Source: a bacterium D16-50
Lineage (GTDB): Bacteria > Bacillota > Clostridia > Lachnospirales > Lachnospiraceae
NCBI GenBank assembly: GCA_003612485.1
Contig: RAZA01000029.1
Coordinates: 1-58,715 of the forward strand
DNA length: 58,715 nucleotides
Direction: 5' to 3'
Program-made: the position numbers and the translations under genes
In this document: positions 24,779-33,566 of the stretch, piece after piece
Numbering within the stretch: position 1 is the stretch's first letter
Layout of the letters: each line of letters begins with the position of its first letter
The notes under the pieces: model-generated
The model's database searches: none
Seen by the model: the letters and a program-made list of their open reading frames with translations, nothing else
Told to the model about the DNA's origin: nothing

Positions 24779-25984
24779 ATGAAAAAAGGACTGGAAAATT
24801 TGCAAGACACAATAAACTCTATAAATATCGCAGAAGCAATGCCAAAAGGTAAAAAACGCCTTAAAAAGAAAAAACATTCTTTTTCCAATGTGGTAGTAGC
24901 GGCTATGATTGTTGTCAGCTTGTCGGGAGTGCTTAGTATTCCGGTACATGCGTTTGTCAATTCATTGATACAGGAGCGCATAGAACAAGTACCAAAAGAA
25001 GAAATGACAGCGCTGATAGATGATTTGCAAGACCAGAGAGTAGGCGAGGATGGCTTCACTAGAGCATATACGGAGGAAGAAGAAAGGAAAATGGCAGAAC
25101 TCGCTCAAAAATATCAGGAAGGTACATTTCCGGAAGGAGAGCTGGTGCAGACAGAAAGCATAGAAGAAGCGGAAAGACTTGGGTTTTGTTTTCTGGTACC
25201 CAACAGTACATTTTACCTGCCGGACAGGGAACTGATAGAAGAAGAAATGCTTCAGATAATAGATTTTTATGCGAAAAGGGATTATGCATTGACAGGGCAA
25301 TACAAGGAAGAACATGCTGACGAGATTGCAAAACAAAAAGAAGACGAGGAACAAAAGAAATCGGTGGTCATAAAAAGTGGTGGTATAACAGAAGAGGAAG
25401 CAGTAGAGATTGCAAAAAAATGGCTGTTAAAGATATATGATATTACCGAAGAGGGATTAGAAATCGATCATTATTTTAGCAATGATGTTCCAATAAAGGG
25501 CAAAGCAGAAATATATCATGTGAACTGGAGGGATTTCTCTAGCGAGCAAAACTATTCTTTCTATATTGATGCAAAGGATGGCAGTTTAGTTTACACAGCC
25601 AGAACCGGAAGAAATGTTGGGAAAGAAACATTTGCTGTTACAGAAGCAGATGCGCTTCTGCCAGAACTGAAACAGAGCGCAACTCTTTTTACCAAAGAGC
25701 AGTTACAGCAGACCTATGAGGATGTTTATTATGCTTATTATAGTGTCAATGATGTTTTGAACGAGAGTGTCAGCTTTATTTTTGTACGGGAGGATAACAG
25801 TGTATTTACGTTGACCTATTATTGGAATGGAAAATTCAAAGAGTTTCACAAGAGTCAGTTTTCAACATATGAGGAAGAATATGAAGATATGAAAGAGTCG
25901 GCGGAAGATGTAGAGTATTTCAAGCATAAGGGAGAAGAAATAGAGATTAACCTATTCTTTGAAAAAATAGAGAATATGGAATGA
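24779..25984 (+). CDS. membrane-anchored extracellular protein
   Basis: 401 residues from the ATG at 24779 (GAAAGGAG upstream). Lys-rich N-terminus, then one membrane segment around residues 34-60 (NVVVAAMIVVSLSGVLSIPV), then a long acidic outer domain. Two PepSY-like stretches are suggested: ITEEEAVEIAKKWLLKIYDI with YIDAKDGSLVYTA. The N-terminus looks like the membrane-spanning part of an anti-sigma or RsgI-like protein, but no sigma gene is adjacent. A LytTR-type promoter precedes it. Function unknown. Confidence 0.65.
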   Translation: MKKGLENLQDTINSINIAEAMPKGKKRLKKKKHSFSNVVVAAMIVVSLSGVLSIPVHAFVNSLIQERIEQVPKEEMTALIDDLQDQRVGEDGFTRAYTEEEERKMAELAQKYQEGTFPEGELVQTESIEEAERLGFCFLVPNSTFYLPDRELIEEEMLQIIDFYAKRDYALTGQYKEEHADEIAKQKEDEEQKKSVVIKSGGITEEEAVEIAKKWLLKIYDITEEGLEIDHYFSNDVPIKGKAEIYHVNWRDFSSEQNYSFYIDAKDGSLVYTARTGRNVGKETFAVTEADALLPELKQSATLFTKEQLQQTYEDVYYAYYSVNDVLNESVSFIFVREDNSVFTLTYYWNGKFKEFHKSQFSTYEEEYEDMKESAEDVEYFKHKGEEIEINLFFEKIENME

Positions 25985-26000
25985 TAGATGATATATTCTC

Positions 26001-26111
26001 GCCGAGGATAGTGATGTGGAGACTATCCTGAACGGCATGGAAAGGATCTCCAGACCGCTTTCTATGAAAATGTATGAATATGACGGGCAGGAGAGAGGGG
26101 ATGTTGTTTAA
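26001..26111 (+). pseudogene. 3' remnant of a paralogue of the 24327 gene
   Basis: 37 codons (AEDSDVETILNGMERISRPL...) closely match the end of the gene at 24327-24608, and the downstream terminator is also copied. There is no start. With the intact gene it flanks the membrane-protein module. Confidence 0.8.
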
Positions 26112-26125
26112 TATTCTGCACAGGG

Positions 26126-26162
26126 CCGGGGAAAGAGGTGTCAAGTGACTTCCCCGGTCTTG
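26126..26162 (+). terminator. terminator, copy 2
   Basis: CCGGGGAA/TTCCCCGG stem, followed by TCTTGT; a diverged copy of the terminator at 24626. Confidence 0.65.
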
Positions 26163-26342
26163 TACTTGTCTGCACTATAGGGGCGAAAGACATATTATTT
26201 TTGATGATTACCATTAACATCGCTTTTTTGCAGTTTCCATTTCCATTATTTAGTGAGAAAATAAATAATTATCCAATATATTTCAAAAACATGTGACCGT
26301 TTTCTTCTGGCAATTGTTTTATAGGTGAAAGGAGGTCAGGCA

Positions 26343-26819
26343 ATGAAACAAGCAATATCCACACAACAGCTGGAGGATGCCTATGATGTTTATGGTACAG
26401 CAGTATACCGTCTGGCAATGGCTTTCCTGGGGCAGTGCGCCGACGCGGAGGATGTGACCCAGGAGACCTTTTGCCGATTGCTGTACCACGCTCCCATTTT
26501 CACGGATGAGAACCATCAGAAGCGCTGGCTTCTCCAGGTTGCAGCCAATCTGTGCCGGAACCAACTGAGGGGCTTCTGGCGGAAACGGGTGACGCAGTTA
26601 GAGGACACCATCCCTGCCATTGTCCCAGAGGAACTGGAGGCCCTGAATGCTGTCATGGCCCTGCCGGAACAGTACAAGCTGCCTATCCATCTCTACTACT
26701 ATGAAGGATACTCGGTGACGGAAATCGCTGAAATTTTAAAGATGGGGAAATCGGCGGTGAAGATGCGGCTGAAACGGGGCCGTGAATTGTTGAAAATGGA
26801 ATTGGAGGGATCAAATTGA
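26343..26819 (+). CDS. ECF-type sigma factor
   Basis: 158 residues starting MKQAISTQQLEDAYDVYGTA. AAAGGAGGTC supports the ATG at 26343. Region 2 is visible as VYRLAMAFLGQCADAEDVTQ, ETFCRLLYH; region 4 as LPIHLYYYEGYSVTEIAEIL with KSAVKMRLKRGRELLK. It overlaps the next gene (TTGA), whose product is a membrane protein and the likely anti-sigma factor. ECF pairs of this kind respond to envelope stress. Confidence 0.88.
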   Translation: MKQAISTQQLEDAYDVYGTAVYRLAMAFLGQCADAEDVTQETFCRLLYHAPIFTDENHQKRWLLQVAANLCRNQLRGFWRKRVTQLEDTIPAIVPEELEALNAVMALPEQYKLPIHLYYYEGYSVTEIAEILKMGKSAVKMRLKRGRELLKMELEGSN

Positions 26820-28282
26820 ATATCAACGACTATCGAAAAGCGATGGATCATATCAGTCCAAGTAATGAATTGAAAGAGCGTATTATGCACAAAAAAACAA
26901 CTCATAGGAGGTATGCCCCGGTTCACCGTGTTCTCGCCAGCACACTGATAGCAGTTTTAATGCTGACCTGTGTGACCACTGTTGCCCTGGCTGCCAGCCC
27001 GGAACTGCGAAGGGCGGTGCTGTCCTTCTTCCGCATAGAAGAGCGGGAACAGGTGCCCGGCCAGCCCGATATCAATCCATCCGACATCAATCAGCCCGAT
27101 GTTGATCAGCCTTATGACAATCAGCCTGACATCAGCCAGACTGAAATCGGCAGTCTGGTCAAGGCCCAGTACATCAAAATGGACCAACGTTACGGTCTTT
27201 CCGGTGGCCTGCTCAATAACCTGACCTGGAGCGATGACGGCAGGACTCTTTTGGAGGCTGGGTTCTGGGAGATCAAGGACAACAATCTGGTTCCCGTCCA
27301 GGTGGACATGCGGACCAGCCAAATTGACATAACATTCCAGGACATCAATTACCAAGGCAACCTGTACTGGTTCATCCGGAATGGGGAGCTGCATCTCTTT
27401 CAAGGCAGTCCTTACGGTGTTGATACACGCCCTGAGGATGAGTGGTCTGTAGAGGCCATTCCAGAGCGCACTGATGTATTGTTGCTCAAGCTGGCACAGG
27501 GCCAGCAGACAGATTACACCGAGTACCCTATGCTTTTCTATCTGGATACCGGCGAGACAGAGGACTTTTTGGCCAGCACAGGCGCCAAGCAGCTGGAATA
27601 CGCTTATGATTATTCGTGGTCGGAGAATATGCGCAGGGCATTGATTTTATGTAGTGCCGGCACGGGTGGGCTGCAGGAATGGCTTTGCGATCTGGATGCC
27701 AGGACTCTCATCCGTTTGGATGAGCTGACTGGGATGGGCGAGGAAGTCAGTGCCGGTTTCGCAGACAATGATACGCTGATCCTCACCACCCACACCACAT
27801 CGGAAGAGGACGAAACATGGCAGACCATCACTTGTTATGCTTACGACATCCCCACCGGGCAGAAGACGAAAACCCTGGATAAGGCACACTACTATCGATG
27901 GTGGGATGAACCCTATGGTGTCCAGCTGTTCGGTAGCCGCTGCGTTCTGATAGGCGAGGATGGACAGGTTCGGTTGGTCGATCTGAAAACAGGGATGCAG
28001 ACTGTCGTAGAGGGATTTACCTGGCAGACAGGGGACGAATTCATGCCCAGCCCCTCCGGCAATAAGCTGCTGTATTATTCCTCTGACTCCAAAGCGGAGG
28101 GCCTGGGTATCTCCCAGCTGGGTGTGGTGGATTTGGAAAAGGGCACTTTCATTGCCTTTGACAGGGAAGGTTACGGGAACCTCTACGAGGAGGGCATCGG
28201 CTGGAGCAATGACAGCACAGTGAGCATTAACGCCCGCTCTTCCGATGGCGAAACCAGGTATCTCATTTTGTATACGTTCTGA
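26816..28282 (+). CDS. membrane anti-sigma-like protein with outer propeller-like domain
   Basis: 488 residues, TTG start overlapping the sigma stop, so translation is coupled. The first ~40 residues are cytosolic, followed by one membrane segment (VLASTLIAVLMLTCVTTVAL). A short Asp/Pro/Gln repeat linker (INPSDINQPDVDQPYDNQPD) leads to a ~370-residue outer domain with WSDDGRTLLEAGF, LVDLKTGMQTVVEGFTW and GVVDLEKGTFIAFD, which looks like a beta-propeller sensor. Likely role: sequesters the sigma factor until an outside signal is sensed (inference). Confidence 0.75.
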   Translation: MNINDYRKAMDHISPSNELKERIMHKKTTHRRYAPVHRVLASTLIAVLMLTCVTTVALAASPELRRAVLSFFRIEEREQVPGQPDINPSDINQPDVDQPYDNQPDISQTEIGSLVKAQYIKMDQRYGLSGGLLNNLTWSDDGRTLLEAGFWEIKDNNLVPVQVDMRTSQIDITFQDINYQGNLYWFIRNGELHLFQGSPYGVDTRPEDEWSVEAIPERTDVLLLKLAQGQQTDYTEYPMLFYLDTGETEDFLASTGAKQLEYAYDYSWSENMRRALILCSAGTGGLQEWLCDLDARTLIRLDELTGMGEEVSAGFADNDTLILTTHTTSEEDETWQTITCYAYDIPTGQKTKTLDKAHYYRWWDEPYGVQLFGSRCVLIGEDGQVRLVDLKTGMQTVVEGFTWQTGDEFMPSPSGNKLLYYSSDSKAEGLGISQLGVVDLEKGTFIAFDREGYGNLYEEGIGWSNDSTVSINARSSDGETRYLILYTF

Positions 28283-28353
28283 CAGCGAGAGGCTCCCTTT
28301 TTGGAAAACGGATATAGGGTAGAAGATGCTGCCTGATAGGAAATGATATAAGG

Positions 28354-28396
28354 CTGGGGAGAGGATGAGATGTATATGTGTCTTCCCCGGTCTTTT
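28354..28396 (+). terminator. terminator, copy 3
   Basis: CTGGGGA/TCCCCGG stem followed by TCTTTTATTT; related to the terminators at 24626 and 26126. Confidence 0.6.
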
Positions 28397-28398
28397 AT

Positions 28399-28468
28399 TT
28401 GTCTTTCGGGGAAAAAATCTGTACGTCGGGAATTGCGATTTCCTATATGCCAACAAACCATGTATAAT
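28399..28468 (+). promoter_or_regulatory. LytTR-type direct-repeat promoter (box b)
   Basis: Half-sites TTGTCTTTCGGG (28399) and CTGTACGTCGGG (28419), 20 bp apart, then TATAAT at 28463. It precedes the LytTR regulator gene itself, suggesting autoregulation. Confidence 0.6.
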
Positions 28469-28540
28469 AAATATGGGGTATTGCATCCACACCGCAGTAC
28501 CAATTTCTCATACATAAATCAGCAAAGGAGGCAGGAACCA

Positions 28541-29287
28541 ATGCTTCAGATCGCAGTCTGCGAGGATGAACAGGCGGACAGGGATAATCTCACAGGCATC
28601 CTGAAACCGCTTTTAGACAAATACACAGAAGAATACCGTATCACATACTTTACTTCCGGTGGGGAGCTGCTGCAGTCGGGCGGCAGCTTCCACCTGATCT
28701 TTATGGATATCATGATGGAGGGCAGGAACGGGATAGAAACGGGGCAGGAGCTTTACAGCCGGAACCATTCCACAAAGATCATATATACCACCAATTTCGG
28801 ACAATACTGCATGGATGCGGTGAACACCGTACATGCCTTTGCCTTTCTGGAAAAGCCGGTATCGGCGGAAGCACTGGAGGAACAGCTGCAGGCATTCCTG
28901 CGGCAGTACCAAAAGGAGGAGGTGCGGCTGGAATTCAGGAATGTATCTTATGAGGAAAACGGTGTATTGTCGGAAAAACCTATCCTGTTGCTTCTTACTG
29001 ATACGATCCTGTACTTTGAATACATCAAGGCAAAAAAGAAGGTTAAAATCGTGACGGAAAATATGGTGTACGAGTACCCGGATGCCATCAGCGGGCTGGA
29101 GGAGCGGATGCAGCCCTACGGTTTTGAGACGAGCTGCCGGGGCATCCTTGTAAACCTTAAGAATGTGGCAAAGACAAAGGGGTATGAGGTTGTATTAAAA
29201 AACGGCATGCCAGTGCCGCTGTCGCAGAAGCGGGTAGCGCAGTTCAAGGAACGGCTCAATGAATACATCCATAACAGTGGGGAGTAA
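28541..29287 (+). CDS. AgrA-like response regulator with LytTR DNA-binding domain
   Basis: 248 residues from ATG 28541 (AAAGGAGG upstream). Receiver domain: VCEDEQADRDNLTGIL, phosphoacceptor D56 in LIFMDIMMEG, and FLEKPVSAEAL. LytTR domain from about residue 128: TILYFEYIKAKKKVKIVTEN, CRGILVNLKNVAKTKGYEVV. LytTR regulators bind direct repeats about two helical turns apart, which matches the 12-bp boxes seen upstream of this gene and several others. The sensor kinase gene follows 4 bp later. Confidence 0.9.
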   Translation: MLQIAVCEDEQADRDNLTGILKPLLDKYTEEYRITYFTSGGELLQSGGSFHLIFMDIMMEGRNGIETGQELYSRNHSTKIIYTTNFGQYCMDAVNTVHAFAFLEKPVSAEALEEQLQAFLRQYQKEEVRLEFRNVSYEENGVLSEKPILLLLTDTILYFEYIKAKKKVKIVTENMVYEYPDAISGLEERMQPYGFETSCRGILVNLKNVAKTKGYEVVLKNGMPVPLSQKRVAQFKERLNEYIHNSGE

Positions 29288-29291
29288 GGGC

Positions 29292-30584
29292 ATGGAAAAT
29301 TTAGTATATCTGTTCAGTTGTTTTCTGTCATGTGTGATTATTGCCGGACTGATGTTCCAGTTCATGGGTGACCGTTATGAGAAAACCTTTGTAAATCCGT
29401 GGGTTTACCGGATTGCCGCCGCTGCCTCCGTGGTGATCGTGACACTGGTAAACCTGAAACACAATACATGGTGGAATATGGCAGCAAATTTTCTGGTGTT
29501 CGGTATTGCCAGCTTTATCTTCTATGAGGACAAAAGCGGCAGGAGATATTGGCGGGTGCTGGAGTTGGAATGCTTTTTCATGATGGTTGCGCTGTTTGAG
29601 GGGATTGGTGTATTTGGTATTGACCTATTGATGGATAAACTTTCACTCATGCCGGGAGATATGGTAATCAGAAACAGTATAGAGGTGGCGTTTTCCAAGC
29701 TGGTGCTGATCTTCTTTTACTATGCCCTGATGAGGCGGCTGTGGAAAAAGGATTACAGGCAGAGCCGGACGCAGGTGATCCTTTACCTTGTTATGTTTTT
29801 ATACAGTATAGTCAATTTTATTATCCTTGCAACAGCTGTCACAAGGAAAGCGGACTATTTCCTGCTCTGTGCAAATTTATGTTGTATCGTCTTTGCCAAC
29901 CTGTACCTGTTTTATTCCCTGAAGATGGAGGATGATAAGAACAGCATGGAGTTCCAGATCGCCATGATGAAGCAGCAGGAGAGTATGCAGTTTGAGCATT
30001 ATGAGAGACAGCGGGAGAAATATGGAAAGTCCATTGAAGTACTCCATGATGTCAGCAAGCATCTTCGCTCCATAGAGGAACTATATAAGGCAGGCATGAT
30101 GGATAAGGCGATGGAGTACACAAGGCAGATTGGGGGCATCCTGAAGCCCCTTGTGCCGGAGGAATATTCCGACAACCCGATGCTAAACATCCTCCTTGCG
30201 GACAGGAAGCAGGCGGCGGAGAGCATCGGCATCCGGTTCGTGGTAAGGGTGGAAAGCACAGGGCTTGGGTTCATAGAGCCGGTGGATGTGACAACGCTCT
30301 TTGGGAACCTTCTGGAAAACGCAATGCAGGCTGTTATAAAGTGCAGCGGGGAACGCTGTATCAAGGTGCATATCAGAAACTATAATGAGATGCTTTCCAT
30401 ACGCATTGAGAACAGTGTGGAAAAGGAAGTAAGGATAAAGAACGGCAAACCGGTTAGCACAGGCGGGAAAGGCACTGGAAGCGGCTGCCTGAACGTAGAG
30501 CGGTGTGTGGAGAAATACGGGGGCAGCGTCCTCTATAAAAATGATGGTGGGAAATTTTACAGTGATGTGATTCTGAACCGGTAG
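29292..30584 (+). CDS. AgrC-like sensor histidine kinase
   Basis: 430 residues from ATG 29292. About six membrane segments in the first 220 residues, then a linker and the HPK10-type phosphoacceptor region EVLHDVSKHLRSIEELYK with H252. The GHKL ATPase has LFGNLLENAMQAVIKC (N box) and GGKGTGSGCLNVERCVEKYG (G box). Such kinases sense secreted peptides. No agrB or agrD gene is adjacent, so the signal is unknown; a 33-residue peptide at 44350 is preceded by the same type of promoter box. Confidence 0.88.
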   Translation: MENLVYLFSCFLSCVIIAGLMFQFMGDRYEKTFVNPWVYRIAAAASVVIVTLVNLKHNTWWNMAANFLVFGIASFIFYEDKSGRRYWRVLELECFFMMVALFEGIGVFGIDLLMDKLSLMPGDMVIRNSIEVAFSKLVLIFFYYALMRRLWKKDYRQSRTQVILYLVMFLYSIVNFIILATAVTRKADYFLLCANLCCIVFANLYLFYSLKMEDDKNSMEFQIAMMKQQESMQFEHYERQREKYGKSIEVLHDVSKHLRSIEELYKAGMMDKAMEYTRQIGGILKPLVPEEYSDNPMLNILLADRKQAAESIGIRFVVRVESTGLGFIEPVDVTTLFGNLLENAMQAVIKCSGERCIKVHIRNYNEMLSIRIENSVEKEVRIKNGKPVSTGGKGTGSGCLNVERCVEKYGGSVLYKNDGGKFYSDVILNR

Positions 30585-30654
30585 GCGGGATGGCGCAAAC
30601 CATAAGGGTACTTTAGGATAATTTAGAGCAGATTTGGAGAAAAAACATAAAAAT

Positions 30655-30699
30655 CTGTACTTCGGGGAAAAAATCTGTACCTCAGGATAGGCGTATAGA
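30655..30699 (+). promoter_or_regulatory. LytTR-type direct-repeat promoter (box c)
   Basis: Half-sites CTGTACTTCGGG (30655) and CTGTACCTCAGG (30675), 20 bp apart, then TATAGA at 30694. This is the best-conserved copy. It drives the gene pair at 30795 and 31528. Confidence 0.65.
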
Positions 30700-30794
30700 A
30701 TTTTGATGCAGATTTCCGATAATAAAAGTAATAGTGAAGTATATGCGCAGAAGTGAAAACGGATTTTAAGAACAGGATCAAGGAGGACAAAGTT

Positions 30795-31502
30795 ATGTCA
30801 AAAATTACAGATTACAGTTTTTTATTTGAAAGTATGTTTGGAACAAAAAGTAATGTAGGAAGGGTAAATCCGCTCAAAGTGTCAGACTTGTCAAACGGTT
30901 CTTTGCGGTCACAGTTAAAAGCAGCGGGAATTGACACGAACAGCGCACAGTATAAAGCTGCTATTAAACAAATGACCAAACATGCCGGGAGTGGTGCAAT
31001 GTTTACGAATGTGCAGGCAATCAAAAATCTGATGAGCCAGTATGATAAGGATGGAGATTATATTGATCCTACTACGGGACTGGCAGGATTGCTTGTGACA
31101 GAGGAAAATGCTGTAAGCAGAAAAACACTGATTTCTATCCCGGAAAGCAGCCTTGACGATATGTTTGAACTTACCAAAAAAGAGTTTTTACAGGAAAATG
31201 GCATGGGGAATGGAGATACCACAAAGAGATCAGAAGTTTATACAGATTTGCATAGGAAAACGAGCAAAAATGACCGTTTAAAAGCGGGATATACGTTATC
31301 GCAGTATGAAAAGGCATATACGCAGGCATTTATTGCAGCAGCGAAAGCGGCAGATCCTACTTGGACAGCGGGTAAACCTATTAAAGCCGGCGCATTGGAC
31401 GGCATTACAAGAGAAAGTGTAGAAAGTCAGATTGCCAAAAGTGGCCACAAACTTGTGAAAAGGTCATCTGTTTCAGGCAGTTCAATAGATTTGCAAATAT
31501 AA
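30795..31502 (+). CDS. uncharacterised protein under LytTR-type promoter
   Basis: 235 residues starting MSKITDYSFLFESMFGTKSN, with CAAGGAGGAC upstream of ATG 30795. No signal peptide or membrane segment. Rich in Ser, Thr and Lys, with an EF-hand-like stretch QYDKDGDYIDPTTGLAG. It reminds me of an uncharacterised clostridial family (DUF3879-like), not verified. It pairs with the next gene, 25 bp away. Since both follow a quorum-type promoter, they could be effectors or exported by a dedicated route; that is speculation. Confidence 0.6.
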   Translation: MSKITDYSFLFESMFGTKSNVGRVNPLKVSDLSNGSLRSQLKAAGIDTNSAQYKAAIKQMTKHAGSGAMFTNVQAIKNLMSQYDKDGDYIDPTTGLAGLLVTEENAVSRKTLISIPESSLDDMFELTKKEFLQENGMGNGDTTKRSEVYTDLHRKTSKNDRLKAGYTLSQYEKAYTQAFIAAAKAADPTWTAGKPIKAGALDGITRESVESQIAKSGHKLVKRSSVSGSSIDLQI

Positions 31503-31527
31503 AGTACATATCGGGGAGGTAGGTTTC

Positions 31528-32190
31528 ATGAGTGTATCAGTAAGTGGTTCTGCCAGCAGCATAAAGAATGTTACCATTGCAACAACCGGAAAGGGAGAGC
31601 CGAACTGGTCTTATATCCCGTCAGCAGGTAAATCTAATAAATCGAAGGCGGAGTTTACCAGTGAAATCAGGGAACTGGCAAAAAAGGCAGCTCTGTCAAC
31701 AAATAAAACAGAATCAGAATATATTTCCAGACAGGTTCTCCAGTTAAGGACGGAATATTTATCTGATGTTGCACCGGACAGGAAGATGTTGTATCAACAG
31801 GCTAAAAATGCTATGAAAAATCAAAATAATAACCCTAAATGTAGAGGGATTGGGGAATTGACATTATTGGATTTTTTGGAGGCTGCTGATGGCAGGGGAA
31901 GCAGTCTTGCTGAAAAAATGTTTGCATTGGCAGGTGGTGGCACGTTGACTTGCCCGATTTTAACAACGGGCGGTTATGGCGCTGTTATTGAATGCCAGGG
32001 TGTAAAAGCCCTGTCTAACACTGGCAATGGGTGGAGCTATGAAATGACACCAGCAGAACTTGCCAAAAAGGATGAATTTTATTCTATCTATTGGACAGAG
32101 TATCGTTCTGTTAAGAACAGTGCAGGGGCAGAACTTTCAGAACTGCCAGATTATCTGGAGGAGAAGCACTCTTTTGATAGGAAAGCATAA
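31528..32190 (+). CDS. uncharacterised protein, second gene of LytTR-controlled pair
   Basis: 220 residues starting MSVSVSGSASSIKNVTIATT, GGGGAGG upstream. The N-terminus is Ser/Gly-rich without a signal peptide; the middle is helical (KAEFTSEIRELAKKAALSTN); the C-terminal half includes MFALAGGGTLTCPILTTGGY. Its last ~27 codons and downstream DNA are duplicated at 33396-33496. AT-richer than the 10-23 kb block. No family recognised. Confidence 0.6.
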   Translation: MSVSVSGSASSIKNVTIATTGKGEPNWSYIPSAGKSNKSKAEFTSEIRELAKKAALSTNKTESEYISRQVLQLRTEYLSDVAPDRKMLYQQAKNAMKNQNNNPKCRGIGELTLLDFLEAADGRGSSLAEKMFALAGGGTLTCPILTTGGYGAVIECQGVKALSNTGNGWSYEMTPAELAKKDEFYSIYWTEYRSVKNSAGAELSELPDYLEEKHSFDRKA

Positions 32191-32209
32191 ACAGGCAGTC
32201 ATATTGGGA
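32109..32209 (+). repeat. left copy of 101-bp direct repeat (gene tail)
   Basis: Covers the last ~27 codons of the 31528 gene plus 19 bases downstream. It is nearly identical to 33396-33496, with only a few mismatches. The pair brackets the lipoprotein gene. Confidence 0.85.
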
Positions 32210-32312
32210 TTTTATGGGCAAGAAATGAAGCCATGGCTGCATATCACCAATAAGGTGCAGATTATCTGATTTATTTCGTAGCCAGAATAACAACGTAATG
32301 TAAGGGGACAAC

Positions 32313-33386
32313 ATGAGAAAACAAATCGCATTTATTATGGCAACAGTATGTACTTTGTTGATAACGGGGTGTGGAACTTCAAAAAATATGTCTGAATCAC
32401 ATTCATTGACATTGGGTGAACTGAAAGAATCGGAGGACAGAGAGTTAATTGGTAATCAAATTCCACAATGGGTATCTGATGCTGACTGGAATAAACCTTT
32501 ATATGCGGTATCCTCATCAAATATAGGGCACTTCGATGCTTATGCACTGGAAAATTTTCCGGATTATTATGATGATGGCTGGACACAGAAGCAAAGCGAT
32601 GCGATTTATTTGGGACAGGGGATAGAAATGTTCGCTCTTGATGATGCCGCACAGAATAACAGAATTATATATTATCCTGTTATTCTGAATGGGGTTATTG
32701 TTGGCGGGTATCAAGTATACGAACAATTAGAGAATCAGAAAATCAGTATGCAGGCTTCGCCGCTTTTGGCGAATGAATTAAACTTGATGATGGATTTGAC
32801 AAGTGAAGAAACACCTTTGATATTAGGATGCAATAATAATAACACAATAGGAATTATTGGGGATACCTGTTATATTCTAGACATAGACCATATGTTTCAT
32901 GAGGATGTTTCCTTAGATAAGATACCTGCTATTGAATTTAGTACCTGTGTCAATGCCATGGAGGTTTTATGTACGGAACGAACTGCAAATATAGAAATGA
33001 AGGAAAGAGATATAGATACTGATATGTTATCACCTTTGGATGGGGTAACGATGGAAGTAACGGAATGTTCCGATACTGGTGTAACTGTTAGGATTGTGAA
33101 TGTTACAGATAAAGATATACAGTGTGGGGAGGACTTCTGTCTGGAAACGCAGGATGAAGAAACAGGTGAGTGGCGGGAACTGGATGAAGTAATTGACAAT
33201 GCTGCTTTTAATGCGATTGCATATATGATCCAGAAAGATTCTCCCTATGAAACGGTTATTGACTTTGAATGGCTTTATGGAAGGCTGGAACCGGGCAGAT
33301 ACCGTATTGTAAAAACTGTTACAGATTTTAGAGGGACAGGGGACTATACAGATTATGTATTTACAGCGGAATTTAATATTGAATAA
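32313..33386 (+). CDS. lipoprotein with C-terminal Ig-like domain
   Basis: 357 residues. Signal peptide with lipobox (LITGC, Cys20). The middle ~200 residues are unassigned. The last ~110 (TGVTVRIVNVTDKDIQCGED ... WLYGRLEPGRYRIVKTVTDF) match the bacterial immunoglobulin-like fold often seen in Firmicutes lipoproteins. GGGGAC precedes the ATG. It is flanked by the 101-bp direct repeats, so it looks like inserted cargo. Likely anchored on the outer face of the membrane. Confidence 0.75.
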   Translation: MRKQIAFIMATVCTLLITGCGTSKNMSESHSLTLGELKESEDRELIGNQIPQWVSDADWNKPLYAVSSSNIGHFDAYALENFPDYYDDGWTQKQSDAIYLGQGIEMFALDDAAQNNRIIYYPVILNGVIVGGYQVYEQLENQKISMQASPLLANELNLMMDLTSEETPLILGCNNNNTIGIIGDTCYILDIDHMFHEDVSLDKIPAIEFSTCVNAMEVLCTERTANIEMKERDIDTDMLSPLDGVTMEVTECSDTGVTVRIVNVTDKDIQCGEDFCLETQDEETGEWRELDEVIDNAAFNAIAYMIQKDSPYETVIDFEWLYGRLEPGRYRIVKTVTDFRGTGDYTDYVFTAEFNIE

Positions 33387-33390
33387 ATTT

Positions 33391-33477
33391 AGTTGTGTTA
33401 AGAACAGTGTAGGGGCAGAACTTTCAGAACTGCCAGATTTTCTGGAGGAGAAGCCCTCTTTTGATAGGAAAGCATAA
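33391..33477 (+). pseudogene. 3' remnant of a 31528-type gene
   Basis: 29 codons (SCVKNSVGAELSELPDFLEE...) match the end of the protein at 31528-32190, including the stop. There is no start. It marks the right end of the lipoprotein insertion. Confidence 0.8.
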
Positions 33478-33496
33478 ACAGGCAGTCATATTGGGA
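33396..33496 (+). repeat. right copy of 101-bp direct repeat (gene tail)
   Basis: See 32109-32209. Similarity stops abruptly after CATATTGGGA in both copies. Confidence 0.85.
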
Positions 33497-33566
33497 GATT
33501 ATTGGATGAAACACCTTTCTCTTAGACGCAAGTCTTGCCCGGACAAAAACAGGAGGAACATATAAG

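Noticed and set aside
24779..25984. Anti-sigma factor
   Set aside because: The N-terminus is suggestive, but no sigma gene is adjacent, and the real sigma/anti-sigma pair is at 26343-28282.
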